Assembly: GCA_025201705.1 (NCBI GenBank)
Contig: MU616833.1
Location: forward strand, 4,764-37,869
Source of the DNA: Dissophora ornata
Taxonomy: Eukaryota; Mortierellomycota; Mortierellomycetes; Mortierellales; Mortierellaceae
Reading direction: 5' to 3'
Length of the DNA: 33,106 nt
Position 1 is the stretch's first letter; each line of letters opens with the position of its first letter. Shown here piece by piece: positions 22,001 through 33,070 of this stretch. Made by a program: the position numbers and the translations under genes. Below the pieces are notes generated by a model that saw only the letters and a program-made list of their open reading frames with translations, searched no databases and was not told the DNA's origin.

Positions 22001-23739
22001 GGGCGATCTCGCCATGGATCAATACATGGGTCACAGCACTTGTCTCTCTCGACCACCGCAAATGCATCACGACACCCAAAGCGACAATATCTGAATGAAC
22101 TTTCAGCACTGGAGCTGTTTATTGTGAAGCATTTGGCAGTCCTGACGTTGGCGCCAGTTGTCTCCGATTACTTTACTCTGGAAGAGCTTCTGGACCTGAT
22201 TGGACAGCGCAAGCAGACTCTTTGGGGTCGCTTTGTGAAGGGTCTTAAGACTGACAAGAAAAAGTCAAAAGGTAGCACTACAATATTGCGCCTATCCTTT
22301 GTGCTAGTTTACCACGGAATAAGTGTACTAACATCGTCCATTGGTGTTCTAAAAATATCTAGTGGAGGGAACTTTCGGTGTTCCGTTGGAGGTATTGGTG
22401 GAGCGCAACGGTGTCGATTCCGCTCTTGGTGTAGGACCAGGTCGACTCCGGATACCTAGCTTTGTTGATGACAGCATCTCGGCTATGCGCAATATGGGTA
22501 AGAGTCCTATTGGCTATTGTTTGTCGCGGACCCAGGATATTGTGTTCGAATATTGTCCTCACGCCTTTCATTCCTCCTTGAACTGCAGACATGTCCGTGG
22601 AGGGTGTTTTCAGAAAGAATGGTAACATTCGTCGACTCAAGGAGCTGAGTGAAATCATCGACAAGGATCCTGCTGCAGTGAACCTCTCCGAAGAAAATCC
22701 TGTCCAAGTCGCTGCACTCTTGAAAAAGTTTTTGCGTGACTTACCGGATCCTCTTTTAACATTCAAGCTCCACCGTCTTTTTGTTGTCTCCCAGAGTGAG
22801 TGTTTTTTTGATGTTTTATTCTCGCTCCTTGGATGTCCGTGCATTTTTGGTTTTCCCGATTTTTCTAATCTTACGAAAATCCTGTGTAGAAATGGAGGAC
22901 GAAGAAGTCCGAAAGATGATCTTGCATCTGACATGTTGTTTGCTACCGAAGCCTAACCGCGACAGCATGGAGGCTGTGTGTCTCTTTTTGAGATGGGTCG
23001 CATCTTTCTCACACGTTGACGAAGAAACTGGCAGCAAGATGGATCTTCATAATCTGGCCACTGTGATTACTCCAAATGTTCTATATTCAAAGTCGAAGGA
23101 TCCGATCAAAGACGAAAGCTTCTTGGCAATCGAAGCCGTCATGGGCCTCCTGGTGTATCAAGATGAGTTTTGTGTTGTAAGCATAGTCCCTTAACCCCTG
23201 TCCTAGCATCCCTGTGCATGCATGCATCCAACGGATCCAGTACTGATTCAAAATGCCTACTTTGACGACGTTAGGTTCCGGAGGATTTGTCGTTGATTTT
23301 GTGCGATCAGGACTTGGTTGAGTCGTCGACAGATTTGTCTTCAAAGGATATTCTAAAACGATGCGAAAACCTAGTCCGGGCCAAGATCAAGAAGTCGCGG
23401 TCTATGGGCGAGCTGCACCAAAACGAACAACAGCAACAGCAGAGTGGATCCAGCCAGGGCCAGGATGAAGCTGTCCTTCGCCCAGGCCAAACAGGAACTG
23501 TGGATCTTCATCGTCAATCATCGTCGGTACACAATGCAGCGAAGCGAGAGCAGTCTGTGCCGGTCATGATTCAGCAGACGTCCTCGCACTTGCCGGGCCA
23601 CAACAATGGAGTACATATTCTTTCGACATCCAACCCGTCTTCATCCTCAACCTCGTCGTTGGGACCCATGCGGATACCAGAGCGGCCCCATGCAGTCTCG
23701 GTCGGCGGAGGAAAAGGAGCGACACCCATGTCCTTGTAG
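19072..23739 (+). CDS. LRG1: LIM-domain RhoGAP protein (Lrg1 type)
   Basis: This is a GTPase-activating protein for Rho-type GTPases that in yeast acts on Rho1 in cell-wall synthesis and polarity. Nine exons: 19072-19401, 19570-19953, 20257-20662, 20826-21425, 21516-22271, 22363-22497, 22589-22795, 22890-23176, 23275-23739, giving 1189 residues. A proline/glutamine-rich N-terminus precedes LIM1 (CAKC at 83-86) and LIM2 (CHSC at 146-149, continuing to CAGC). After IHKFWNVKL and a QT repeat comes a helical region with REAKMLCKKIVNFFSLL, then LIM3 (CLSC at 482-485). The RhoGAP domain runs from about 826 (VPLEVLVERNG) to about 1045. Its arginine finger is in EGVFRKNGN (R879), and later come KKFLRDLPDPLL and NLATVITPNVL. 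The tail is serine- and glutamine-rich. The three-LIM plus RhoGAP order is that of fungal Lrg1. The gene appears intact. Confidence 0.95.
20303..20343 (+). repeat. CA-rich (QT)n codon repeat in LRG1
   Basis: Alternating CAA/CAG and ACA/ACG codons encode IQTQTQTQTQTQ directly after LIM2. This microsatellite-like segment is likely to vary in length between strains. Confidence 0.75.
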
Positions 23740-23885
23740 TTTGCATCATGTATTATATTCTCCCAAATATCTTCGCGTTTCATCTTTGCTTTATTTGCTG
23801 GTAAATACAACAGTCTCTTCTGCTCACAAAGAAAGTGCTCCAGAATACATGTGTCCTACACGCAATATATATTGTACAGCGCCTT

Positions 23886-24507
23886 TTAAAGCACCAATGC
23901 GAACCATCCGCAGATCAGGGTCAAGCCCCCGAGGGGTGTCATAGGACCCAGTTTGAAGGTGCGGGAGAAGGTCTTGTTTGTGTCCAAGATCAAGGCGTAG
24001 ATGGAACCAGAGAACATCGCAGTGCCGACCAACATCAGAGGAGCAGCATATCGGCTGGTGCGGGCCATCAACGCGGGGGACTGAGAGATGGCCAAGAGCG
24101 CAACCGCGTGGATCAATTGGATGTTAGCGGCGCTGTTCCAGGCCTAATTGCAAACGAAAAAAAAAGAAAGAACCCGATTTTATGCGGTCACGATGATGAG
24201 TTGTCTCTTCCGCTCTGAACGTTAAAAATTGAGAGATGGTGGACAAGTAGCAGATTCGCAAATATGGGGGTTCAATTGGCGTCCTTGTACCTTCAACTTG
24301 CCGGCGTCGTTGTTGACGCGCTTCTCAAGACCGTGTGCTCCGTATGCAGCGGTCATGACACCCAAACCGCCTAATAAATGGAGTCACAAAATATGGTCTA
24401 GACGTTTGCACAAAGGGGGAAAGCACCATCATGGGTCGGAATATCAAAGTGGCCACAGGTCAACTCTTACCCACAATAGCGGCAGCACGAAGATAGAATG
24501 AAGACAT
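23886..24507 (-). CDS. DUF423/TMEM256 family small membrane protein
   Basis: Three exons (24507-24471, 24370-24291, 24143-23886) give 124 residues, the normal size for this family of small membrane proteins found from bacteria (YgdD/YwdK) to animals (TMEM256). The first splice joins MSSFYLRAAAIVG to GLGVMTAAYGAHGLEKR, and the conserved GAHGLE is intact. Later come LIHAVALLA, LVGTAMFSGSIYAL and MTPLGGLTLICGWFALVL, which give about four hydrophobic segments. The biochemical function of the family is not established; localisation is presumably in an internal membrane. The stop is 147 bp from the LRG1 stop, so the two genes converge. Confidence 0.9.
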
Positions 24508-25011
24508 TAGATGTGAGATGTGGAAAAATACCGGGTTGTAGGAGAATGGAAGGTAGAATGAGTAGGTTGTCGCGTGGCGTGTTGGAGGAATGATGCGGTT
24601 GCCATGGAGACATGCGGGAGGGAGGAGAGCATCAAAGTCACGTGGAAGTGCTGGAAGAGGAAACCCCTTAAACACTCGAGCGTGCGCTCAAAAGTTTCAA
24701 ACTTCCCACGGGTCAAACCCCTTTCATATGAATATTGTATGGACGCATTGGCATTCCCCCGAGTCAAGGATTTTCCATGTTTGTCCATCTGATTTTTTTT
24801 TATGATTTGAAGTGGGATTTATTATGATTATAGTTACAAAAGCTCCTGCGAATGTGTGTTGACAGATGGAGAGGTGATGTGATGTTTGATTCTAGCCGCT
24901 GCGGAAACACGATGGGATCCGTTCAGTTGATATACAAATGCATGTTGTGAGAAAGAGAATGAGGTGGCGATTTGTTGCTGGTTCCTTTGCTTCAGCACGC
25001 TGATTCATTCT
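24508..25011. other. Intergenic spacer between DUF423 and PDX1 genes
   Basis: This holds the upstream region of the DUF423 gene and the 3' flank of the PDX1 gene, both on the minus strand. I see no gene, repeat or RNA in it. Confidence 0.5.
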
Positions 25012-26381
25012 TTACCAGCCGCGCTTGGCGTAGAGCTGATCCTCTGGAATCTCAGAGATGTTGATACCAACCATGGCCTCACCAAGATCCTCCGAGACCT
25101 CAGCAAGGACCTTGGCGTCCTGGAAGTGGGTCACAGCCTGGACAATGGCCTTGGCGCGCTTGGCTGGGTCACCGGACTTGAAGATACCAGATCCAACAAA
25201 GACACCATCGCATCCCAGCTGCATCATCAAAGCAGCATCGGCAGGGGTAGCAACACCACCGGCAGCAAAGTTGACGACGGGCAAACGTCCCAACTTGGCA
25301 GTCTCCTTCAAGAGGTGGTAAGGAGCCTGGATCTCCTTGGAGTAGGTGAAGAGCTCAGAGTCGTCCATCAACTGGGCCTTGCGGATATCCGCCTTGACGG
25401 TGCGGCAGTGGCGGACAGCCTCAACGACGTTACCGGTACCGGCCTCACCCTTGGTACGGATCATGGCAGCGCCCTCGTTGATGCGGCGAAGAGCCTCACC
25501 GAGGTTCTTGGCACCGCAGACGAAGGGAACCTTGTAGCCGTGCTTGCTGATGTGGTTAGCCTCGTCGGCAGGAGTCAAGACCTCAGACTCGTCAATGTAG
25601 TCGACTCCAAGGGACTCGATGATCTAGACCATGAAATAATACAATAAAATTTGAGTAACGAGGGCGGGGAAAGAAAAGCAGATTCCATTCGCTCGATTCA
25701 TAATCTCATCATCCAACCGCAAATTTCGTTTGTCGCCTGCACGGTTGTAGGGCTGTGCATGGGATATGGGGATATGGGGATATGGTGAATCCGGGTTCTT
25801 ACCTGGGCCTCGACAAAGTGACCGATGCGGACCTTGGCCATGACGGGGATAGAGACGGCATTGATAATCTCGCGGATCATCTTGGGGTCAGACATGCGAG
25901 CAACGCCACCTGTTTTTTTTTTTTAGAAAAAAAGAACTGAAAGTGAGTCAATTGTGCATCGGGCAATCTATGGAGGGGATCTGCGTGACATGTGGGGCCT
26001 ATAGAAGCGATAACACCACCGTACCGTTCTTGCGGATATCAGCAGGAACACGCTCCAAGGCCATGACGGCGACAGCACCAGCCTGCTCGGCAATGAGGGC
26101 CTGCTCGACGTTGATGACATCCATGATCACACCGCCCTATTCATTTCGGAAACGACGCAAGAATGAGTTAGTCTTTCCGATCTATTTATCCGGTGCGTGT
26201 AATTGTCTACTTGGATGCCAGAAGTATCGCAATATTCTGGAGAGGCGAGCGGTACCTTAAGCATCTGGGCGAGACCGGCCTTGACGTTGAAAGAGGCGAC
26301 TTCGGGGACCTCGGAGGCAGCAGAGAGACCAGCAACGGCATTCTGAGCGGGGACCAAGTTGGTGGGGGTAGAGAAGGTCAT
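25012..26381 (-). CDS. SNZ1: Pyridoxal 5'-phosphate synthase, synthase subunit Pdx1/Snz
   Basis: This cytosolic enzyme makes pyridoxal 5'-phosphate (vitamin B6) from ribose 5-phosphate, glyceraldehyde 3-phosphate and ammonia, the ammonia coming from its partner glutaminase Pdx2/Sno. Four exons: 26381-26256, 26136-26025, 25909-25803, 25623-25012, giving 318 residues. Catalytic positions are clear: D48 in VIMDVIN, K105 in MAKVRIGH and K173 in TKGEAGTG. They correspond to D24, K81 and K149 of Bacillus PdxS with a constant offset of 24, so nothing is missing between them. The phosphate-binding stretch includes [14 protein letters not shown] and [10 protein letters not shown]. No Sno/Pdx2 gene is in the window. 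The intron at 25910-26024 ends in 12 A before CAG on the coding strand. Confidence 0.97.
25760..25785. repeat. Short tandem GGGATAT repeat in a PDX1 intron
   Basis: Three near-perfect copies of GGGATAT(G) lie in the 179-bp intron 25624-25802. I see no sign of function. Confidence 0.7.
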
Positions 26382-27652
26382 GCTGTATAGAGGTACGGAA
26401 GCTAACGCTGTGGGAGTGGCAGTGGAAGAGGGTAAAGAAGAGAAGAGGGAAGGAAGGAAAAAAAGGAAGCGTGAGGAAAGAAAGATGGAGTTGAAATACG
26501 ACCAAGAAAGATGTAAAACCTTAAATTTGCCTGTGGCAGAACATGCTATTGAGCGACAGATCCTGACGCAATTGGACAGATCTGAACTGGAGAGACTGTG
26601 CGCTCTGAGTGTGTGTGAGTGGACAGCTGGGTCTCTGCCCATCCGCGCTTTGCTCTCGCGTGAGTAGCGTGTGTGTGAGGGAGAGAGAGGGTGGAGTGAG
26701 TAGCGACGGACGAGTCTCTGGACTGGAAGGCAGAGACCTGCCATTTCATGTTCAAATAGTTCATATTGAACTTTGTTTTTGTTTTATTTCCCTGTTGTTG
26801 AGTCAACACGCAAAGAGAGTAGTCCCCCGAGTTCTTCCTGAAAAAAAAAAAAAAAGGAACTCGGTGAAAGGGAAACGAGTCGAAATGGCGTTTGTCGAGC
26901 GTGGTCTACAACTCCTATACTCCTCTGGTTGATATGTTTGTCATGCTATCGCAGCCCTTCCTGTCTTTCCTTCTAAACCCCTCAGCCATTGATCAATACC
27001 TCACATTCTTGTTGGAGGATAATACATATTTCGATTCAGAGTGACAAGGGCGCGGTTCCGCGATTTAAAATATTTTTTCCAGTGTAGAGCGCAGCAGCAG
27101 CTACAAGACCTGAATCAAGCCCTTTTTTCTGCGATGACTGATCTGAGCCCTTCTGCCTCAGTTGCAACACTCCTTCCTGACTGCGGTGAGTCAATGCTTT
27201 AAACATCGTGGGAAGCTATTGCAACATGTTCGCGCAAACCCTTGGCACTGGTTCATGTACGCTGATGCCTTCATTTCTCGGGATGTTCCTGCGTGAGCTG
27301 GGCACAGCTATCCGTAGGACATCCTGGAGCTGTATCTATACTGCCGCAGAGGCATGGCCATTTTCGAAAGCAAGATCAACTGCGAGTGCCTGACGATGCG
27401 GGTCGACCGCTGATATCTGTTGCTGCGAGTAAATCGGCTTTCAGGGATCGCCAACAAGGGCGGAGCAGTGATGACAGCGTCGCTGGGGCAGAGTGGCTTT
27501 GTTTCTATGTCACGTTAGGAATAATTTCGATCGCATGTGATACGTTGCTCCCACAAAGGGCGGAAACAAAAAAAAGTACGTTCATACTGTTCATACTGTT
27601 CATACTCAACCCAACCAAGAAACTGCTGCACCTTCCCTTTGACTACCAAACC
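26382..27652. promoter_or_regulatory. Divergent upstream region of PDX1 and the RCC2-like gene
   Basis: This 1.27-kb spacer contains both promoters. An exon-like stretch on the plus strand, about 27083-27180, is bounded by TTTTTTCCAG and GTGAGT and reads QQQLQDLNQALFSAMTDLSP and SASVATLLPDC. I could not connect it in frame to other exons, so it is left as a possible leftover exon or leader. A run of 15 A lies at about 26841-26855. Confidence 0.4.
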
Positions 27653-30600
27653 ATGGCAACATCCTCCACCGACCAGCCAGTCTGGGGTAAGCGACAAAAA
27701 ATAAAATATTTCACTCATCGCTCATCACATCCCCGTGTTTCTGCACAGACACCCCATCTGCCATCATCCTCTTCATTAGTCTAGAATGGGGGAGGCTAAT
27801 AATGCCGCATTGCCCCTCTTCCCGGTGCCTTTTTTTTTATTGATGCGGGAATAACTTTGGATGCCTACAACGAGCCCAGAGTTCCCGTCAATGCCAACTT
27901 TACTTTTTATTTTGTTGTTAAAGTTCATCGTCTTTCGTCGTTTTACTTATCCTTCGTGCAATGGGTGCGATATCAGCTGGACAGCGGCCATGGGCCACAC
28001 CGACTTGAATATCAAAGTCGAGCCCCTCCTTCGCCCTGTCAGACTAGTTGACCTGTGTAATTTTATTTTTAATGAAACTCATTTCCGCTATTCTGGTACC
28101 TGGAGACGCGTTGTCTACAATTTTTTGTTCCTAGGGAGGACTATAAAATATATATTCCGAATCTTGGCCCATGAATCGCATGGGACATGAGATAGTCTCT
28201 TTTCCACAGCTTTATAAATATAAACCTCGCCCCCAAAATACACACCTATTGCTTCCATGTCTATTGTTGCTATACTAACACGACCCCAACCTTTCTATTC
28301 ATATGTCATCTAGGTAAAGTCCTCATTGCTGGTGGAACAGGTAAGGTTTATCTTGTTTTCTACACTCACCTTCAAGAGACAGAGCTTTGCATTTTCTCGT
28401 TTCCAGAATACCGGTATTAATCTCTGCTACTGACGTCCTTCCTTTCCTCTGGTGTTAGACTGGGACATGATCGGTCGCAAGCCCAAGGCAGGCGAGACGC
28501 GTGAAATCCAGTATGGAATGCAAACCAATTTGGACAAGGATGACTAGCGCCTTTCTGAGGAGTCTTTGTGCTCATACTCTGCTTCTAACCATGATTCACT
28601 CTACGCATTTTGTTCAGACCAAACCTCGAAACCTTCCATCTTATCCGCGAGTTTGCAGATTTGAAGTATGGCCTGCTAGTTCCCTGGATAACACAACAAG
28701 AGTTATTACCATCACCATGTTTCAAGTTTCATCTATTAACGCCTAATTCTTTGTGCAAACAGGATCGTCAAAGCGGTGTCTAGTCCCAATGCTGCTCATA
28801 GCGTCTTCCTCACAGGTACGCGGTTTATATTTATTTGAAACAGTCGTTCCTTTTTCCTTAGTTTTAGAAAGTATTCGCATCTGACAGCTCTGTGTGACCT
28901 ATCTCTCTCCCATGCATAGATGATGGAGACGTTTGGGTGCTTGGACGGTGAGGATATTAATCTGATAGGTCAAACTGGTGCACGGTCAATGCTGATTTAC
29001 CAATCTAATGAATTTTCTGCAACACTTTCACAGAAACGAGAAAGGCCAGCTCGGTTTGGGTGACACAGATCCTCATCCCTTACCCGTCAAGGTCCCCACA
29101 ATCTACCATACTGCCGGCAAGAAGACGGCTAACCTCAAGTTTGTCAATGCAGCTGTACGAATATCAAAGAGATCAATTGCGGCGATTGCTTTGGATGTAT
29201 CGTCGAGAATCAAATTGACCTCTTTGATAAGCTGAACCCCAACATAATTTCATGGTGCTGATATAGGTGGGCCGCAACCACTCGATTCTGATTGCGGACA
29301 ACGGCGCTGTGTATGGCGCTGGAGACAACAAAATGGGTCAGGTAACACCATTACACGCCGTCTGACTGACTGTTATGATCATGTACTGCATTTCCAAGCT
29401 GTGTGGAAATCCAAGGCTGACTTGCTCGTGGCCGTCTTTCTTTTTGGAAAAAAAAAACAGCTGGGCAATGACAATCTCAAGGAACATCCGTCGTTTGTGC
29501 ATATTACCAGTCTTGGGAAAGAGAAAGGCGCGAGCGTCGCCTGCGGTGCTGAATTCACGATGGTTTTGACAGACAAAGGACAACTCTTCGCCTTTGGATC
29601 GCCTGAATATGGCCAGGTAACGTTTACGATCAGAATTTGATATTTTTGGTCTTGCAATTACTCCCGCAGGTTCTCATGTCTGTGTCCATCAATTTATGGT
29701 AAAATTAGCTCGGAAACAAGACCAACGGCCAGTACCTTCAGCAATCGAATCGTCTTGTTCACATCCCTCAAACTTCCCCAGGTAACATATGTTCTTTCAA
29801 CTTTTCGCAGACGTAAGAGAGATAGTTTTGTCGTGTTAAACTTCAATTTCGCCCCCTTCCTGCAACTCGATAGTGCTTGTCGCTGCTTTGAAGGACAAGG
29901 TTGTCATCCAGGTTGCTTGCGGTACAAACCACACACTGGCACTCACTGACGGTATGGTTTACAGTTGGGGTTTTGGAGGCTACGGTCGTCTTGGTCACTC
30001 GAAGCAGGAAGATCTTTGGTCCCCCATGCCCATTGAACAATTTGCGGGATCTAACAAGATCTCGAGGGCGACGAAAATTGCTGCTGGAAGCTCGTTCAGC
30101 ATGGCATTAGATGGTATGTCTGAAGATTTTTGCACATGTCGGCAATTGACTACGTCTTGTGGGATTGAGACGCTGACTTTCCAGTATCTTCATGAAATGC
30201 ATAGGCCAAAGCCAGTTCTGGTTGTGGGGTAAATGGAAGACAACAGGAGATGGTGGTGGAGGAACGCCTTGGATGTACCCCCGCACACTGTACGATCTCA
30301 ACGGATGGTCCTTCAAGGCAATCACAGGAGGCAATGTTACGCTGTTCTGTCTGCCCGCCACTGAGCCCTGCACCATCGCCTGGGGTCAAGGTGCACTTCA
30401 TAGCGAATTGGGTTATGGCGAAGGCGAGCCTCGATCATCGACTAAGCCCGATAAAGTCCGACCCCTGGACGGTTTGACCATGTTGGATGTGTCGGGCGGT
30501 CTGGGTCATTCGCTTTTGCTGGCCAAGCCTGGTCAGGAAAAGCTCCAGGATTTGCCAAAGTGGCCTTTATTGGATGTAGAGGAGCATTGCATTGAGTGTT

Positions 30601-31067
30601 TGAGTGCTGAGGATGAGGAAAGCATGCTGTTGTGCGACAAGTGTGATTCAGGAACGCACTTGCACTGCACTGTTCCTAGACTTCAGGTAAGGAACAAGAA
30701 GGTGTACTTTCCAATCCCTGAGGACAATTGAAATAGTACTCACCTCGTAACGTTTTTCGCGCGATTGTAATAGGCGGTGCCAGATGCTGATTGGTTCTGC
30801 CAGGGTTGCACGAGAGCAAGGGAGAAGAACAGAACGAAGCCAGCAGATAGTGCTAGTGCTGACTCTCCAAAACCTTCTGTCAAGTCGGAAGGAAAGCGAA
30901 AGGCACCTGCAACCAAAGGTAGGAAACTCGATGTACCAACAATGCCCTTCTAGACCTCGAATAATGCGACGCTTTGCTTATAATTGATTGTGTCTATTTT
31001 GCTTTCCGTAGGCAACTCCAAGAAGAGCAAGGTTGGCCACGGTTCAAAGGAGGAGGACTCTGAATAG
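27653..31067 (+). CDS. RCC2/TD-60-like RCC1-repeat protein with C-terminal PHD finger
   Basis: Fourteen exons: 27653-27686, 28314-28340, 28459-28510, 28618-28665, 28763-28815, 28920-28947, 29034-29154, 29267-29341, 29461-29616, 29709-29781, 29874-30113, 30205-30686, 30774-30918, 31012-31067, giving 529 residues. The first ~420 residues follow animal RCC2 block by block: GKVLIAGGTDWDMIGRK, GRNEKGQLGLGDT, CGAEFTMVL, FGSPEYGQLG, WGFGGYGRLGH, GELGYGEGEPRSST-like, LDGLTMLDVSGGLGHSLLLA. RCC2 (TD-60) is a chromatin- and centromere-associated regulator in mitosis with reported activity toward small GTPases. After the propeller comes a complete PHD finger: C431, C434, C446, C449, H454, C457, C472, C475 with the usual W470 two before C472. 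A lysine- and serine-rich tail ends the protein. PHD fingers bind histone tails, so a chromatin-reading role is inferred. The fusion lies within one exon (12), so it is not a mis-join of neighbours. Confidence 0.92.
27687..28313 (+). other. Unusually long first intron of the RCC2-like gene
   Basis: At 627 bp this is about six times the typical intron here. It ends with a perfect TACTAAC branch site at 28272-28278. It also contains a TATA-like TTTATAAATATAAA near 28210, about 100 bp before exon 2, which could mark a second, internal promoter. No RNA gene was recognised in it. Confidence 0.55.
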
Positions 31068-31277
31068 CGAGAGGTGCTACGTATTTCGAATGACGACAAT
31101 CAGCAGAGCTCTACAAGAATGTCTACACCATAAATTAGTCCATTAAAGTCGCGGTTTCCTTATTTAACTGAAGAAACAGAAAAAGAAAGTTCTCTACAAT
31201 TTCATCCGCAAAACTTGACAAACACAAATGAGTTTTATGAGCGATTATGTGCTTTTGATATATGTCTGTAAAGTTAT

Positions 31278-33019
31278 TTAGTTATCCACCATTCTAAACA
31301 CCAACGCACATCCATCGTCGGATCCCGTCACACACGTCAGACCATCGTCTGTCATTGCAAAGCACAGCACGGCATCTTGATGTCCCAGCCAGATCTTGAC
31401 ATTCTGGCCTGTCCTTCCATCCCAGACCTGGACAGATCTGTCAGCAGAGCAAGTTGTGACGAGGGGCTGGGTCTTGTGCCAGTTCAGCCTGATAATGGGG
31501 CCCTTGTGTTCGCACGATGTGCGGAGCTGCATGGTTTGGACATCCCAGATATTCAGGCGGCCATCCAAAGATCCTGTAGCAGCGAGATTCAAGTGATCCG
31601 AGAAGCCAACAGTCTCGATGGCATCTGTATGGTTCTCGAATGATCCCAAAATCTATTGAGATTATGGATGAGAAAGAGCGGCGGTTTAGGCATCTTGATT
31701 TACTCGACATGCATGATGTTCCCAGAGGAGAATAGACAGAGACAGAGACAAAAACAGAGAGAGAGAGAGAGAGAGACTTACGGTTCCGCTGTGAAGGTTG
31801 ACCAATTTGGCAGTTCCGTCCGCAGACCCGGTCATTGCCAGCGAGCTATCCTTATTGATCGCCAGACACGTAATCACATCACTGTGGAACCGAGCATCGT
31901 CCGATGTGATACGATGAACAGCGGCTGCGGTCTTGGGGTCCCAGACAATCAATGACGCATCCTCCGACACTGTTACAATGCGCTTGCCGTCAGGCGTAAA
32001 CATGCCGCTGGTGACAGGGCCAGAGTGTCCGTTGAAAACGTTCATGAACGATCCAGAGGGGACAGCCCACATCCAAACAGAGGAATCCGTTGCGCCTGCG
32101 AGGATAATGTTACCTTTGGGGTGCCAGTTGATCCACTGAAAATATTTGGTTGAGTGTCAGACGTATGTTGCATCCAAGGTCAACGCAATTCGAAAATACG
32201 ATATTATTTGAAGGGACAAAAAAAAGAACGGAGGTACTTACGACAACCTCATCGGGTCCCTCGAGTTCGCAGACAAACTCTCCGGTTTCGCTCTTCCAGA
32301 CACGGACTTTGCCGTCCATAGATCCGCTTGCGACATAGGTTCCATCAACACTGAAGGCGACCTGCGTAACCGAATCTGTGTGTCCTCCAAACTCGTAGAG
32401 TTGCTCGCCGTCGTACAGTCGCCAGAGATAGCTCTTATCGTCTCCACCGCCACTCACGGCAATGTTCTGGTGGACTGGGTGTAATGCCACATCATATACT
32501 GGCTCTGTATCATGGTGCGCACGTGTGTGAAAGGGGGGAAAAAATTGTTAAGGAATGGTAAAAAAAGGATAACCGCATTGGAAAACCGGTCGTTCAAGAT
32601 TTCTATCTTGGGGTTTACCTTTGTGGGCAAAGAATCCTTGGACAGAGTCGTCGTGCAACTCCATCATCTCATCGTCGTTCTCCACGGGGTTTCCGTCCTC
32701 GTCGAATTGTTCGGCCTCCTCGGCGTTCTCGTCCTCATCCTCTTCCATCATATCTATTAAGGAATCATTTCATGACAAAACTTGATTAGTAAACTGGGGT
32801 GAAATAAGATTTTTTTTTTGTTTTTTTTTTATTCATGCCTGCGCGTAACGTCCAGGTTCCCTTGCTCAAGACATCAATTGGGCGATAGGGATATTAGAAA
32901 AGAGAGAGGGTGATTTTTGTGAACGCACCTTCATTGTCTTCAAGGATCTGAACTTCGTCGACCTCATCAGGATCCAAGAACTCTTCGTGATCGCTGTCGT
33001 CATGTCTTGTTGGTTCCTG
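31278..33019 (-). CDS. SQT1: AAMP/Sqt1-like WD40 protein (5' end missing)
   Basis: This matches the AAMP/Sqt1 family; yeast Sqt1 is a chaperone that guards ribosomal protein Rpl10 (uL16) before it joins the 60S subunit. Five exons are visible: 33019-32929, 32753-32619, 32504-32242, 32135-31782, 31652-31278. They encode 405 residues after a first exon that must lie beyond the window. The N-terminus is very acidic (DPDEVDEVQILEDNE, then MMEEDEDENAEEAEQFDEDG), as in the family. Then come about seven WD repeats, with pieces such as VSGGGDDKSYLWRL, ASGSMDGKVRVWKS, WINWHPKGNIILAGATDSSV, TGSADGTAKLVNLHSG and TTCSADRSVQVWDGRTG. The stop is 210 bp from the RCC2-like stop (convergent genes). The symbol is by family; the animal name is AAMP. 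Confidence 0.9.
31733..31777. repeat. GA-rich microsatellite in an intron of the SQT1-like gene
   Basis: A (GACA/GA)n run lies in the 129-bp intron 31653-31781. On the coding strand it is a CT-rich tract right after the donor. Confidence 0.8.
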
Positions 33020-33067
33020 CTATTGTATTCCATTGAAAGAATGTTAGGAATTCCTGTTCAGACTTCC

Positions 33068-33070
<3 letters not shown>

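Noticed and set aside
24964..25647. Plus-strand frame of 227 codons
   Set aside because: It is the exact antisense of the PDX1 last exon, whose minus-strand product is unmistakable.
25760..25785. GGGATAT tandem copies considered as a telomere-like or regulatory repeat
   Set aside because: Only three copies, inside an intron; not a telomere unit.
26127..26744. Minus-strand frame of 205 codons spanning the PDX1 start
   Set aside because: It overlaps PDX1 exons 1-2 in another frame and continues into promoter sequence; low-complexity Phe/Leu/Ser translation only.
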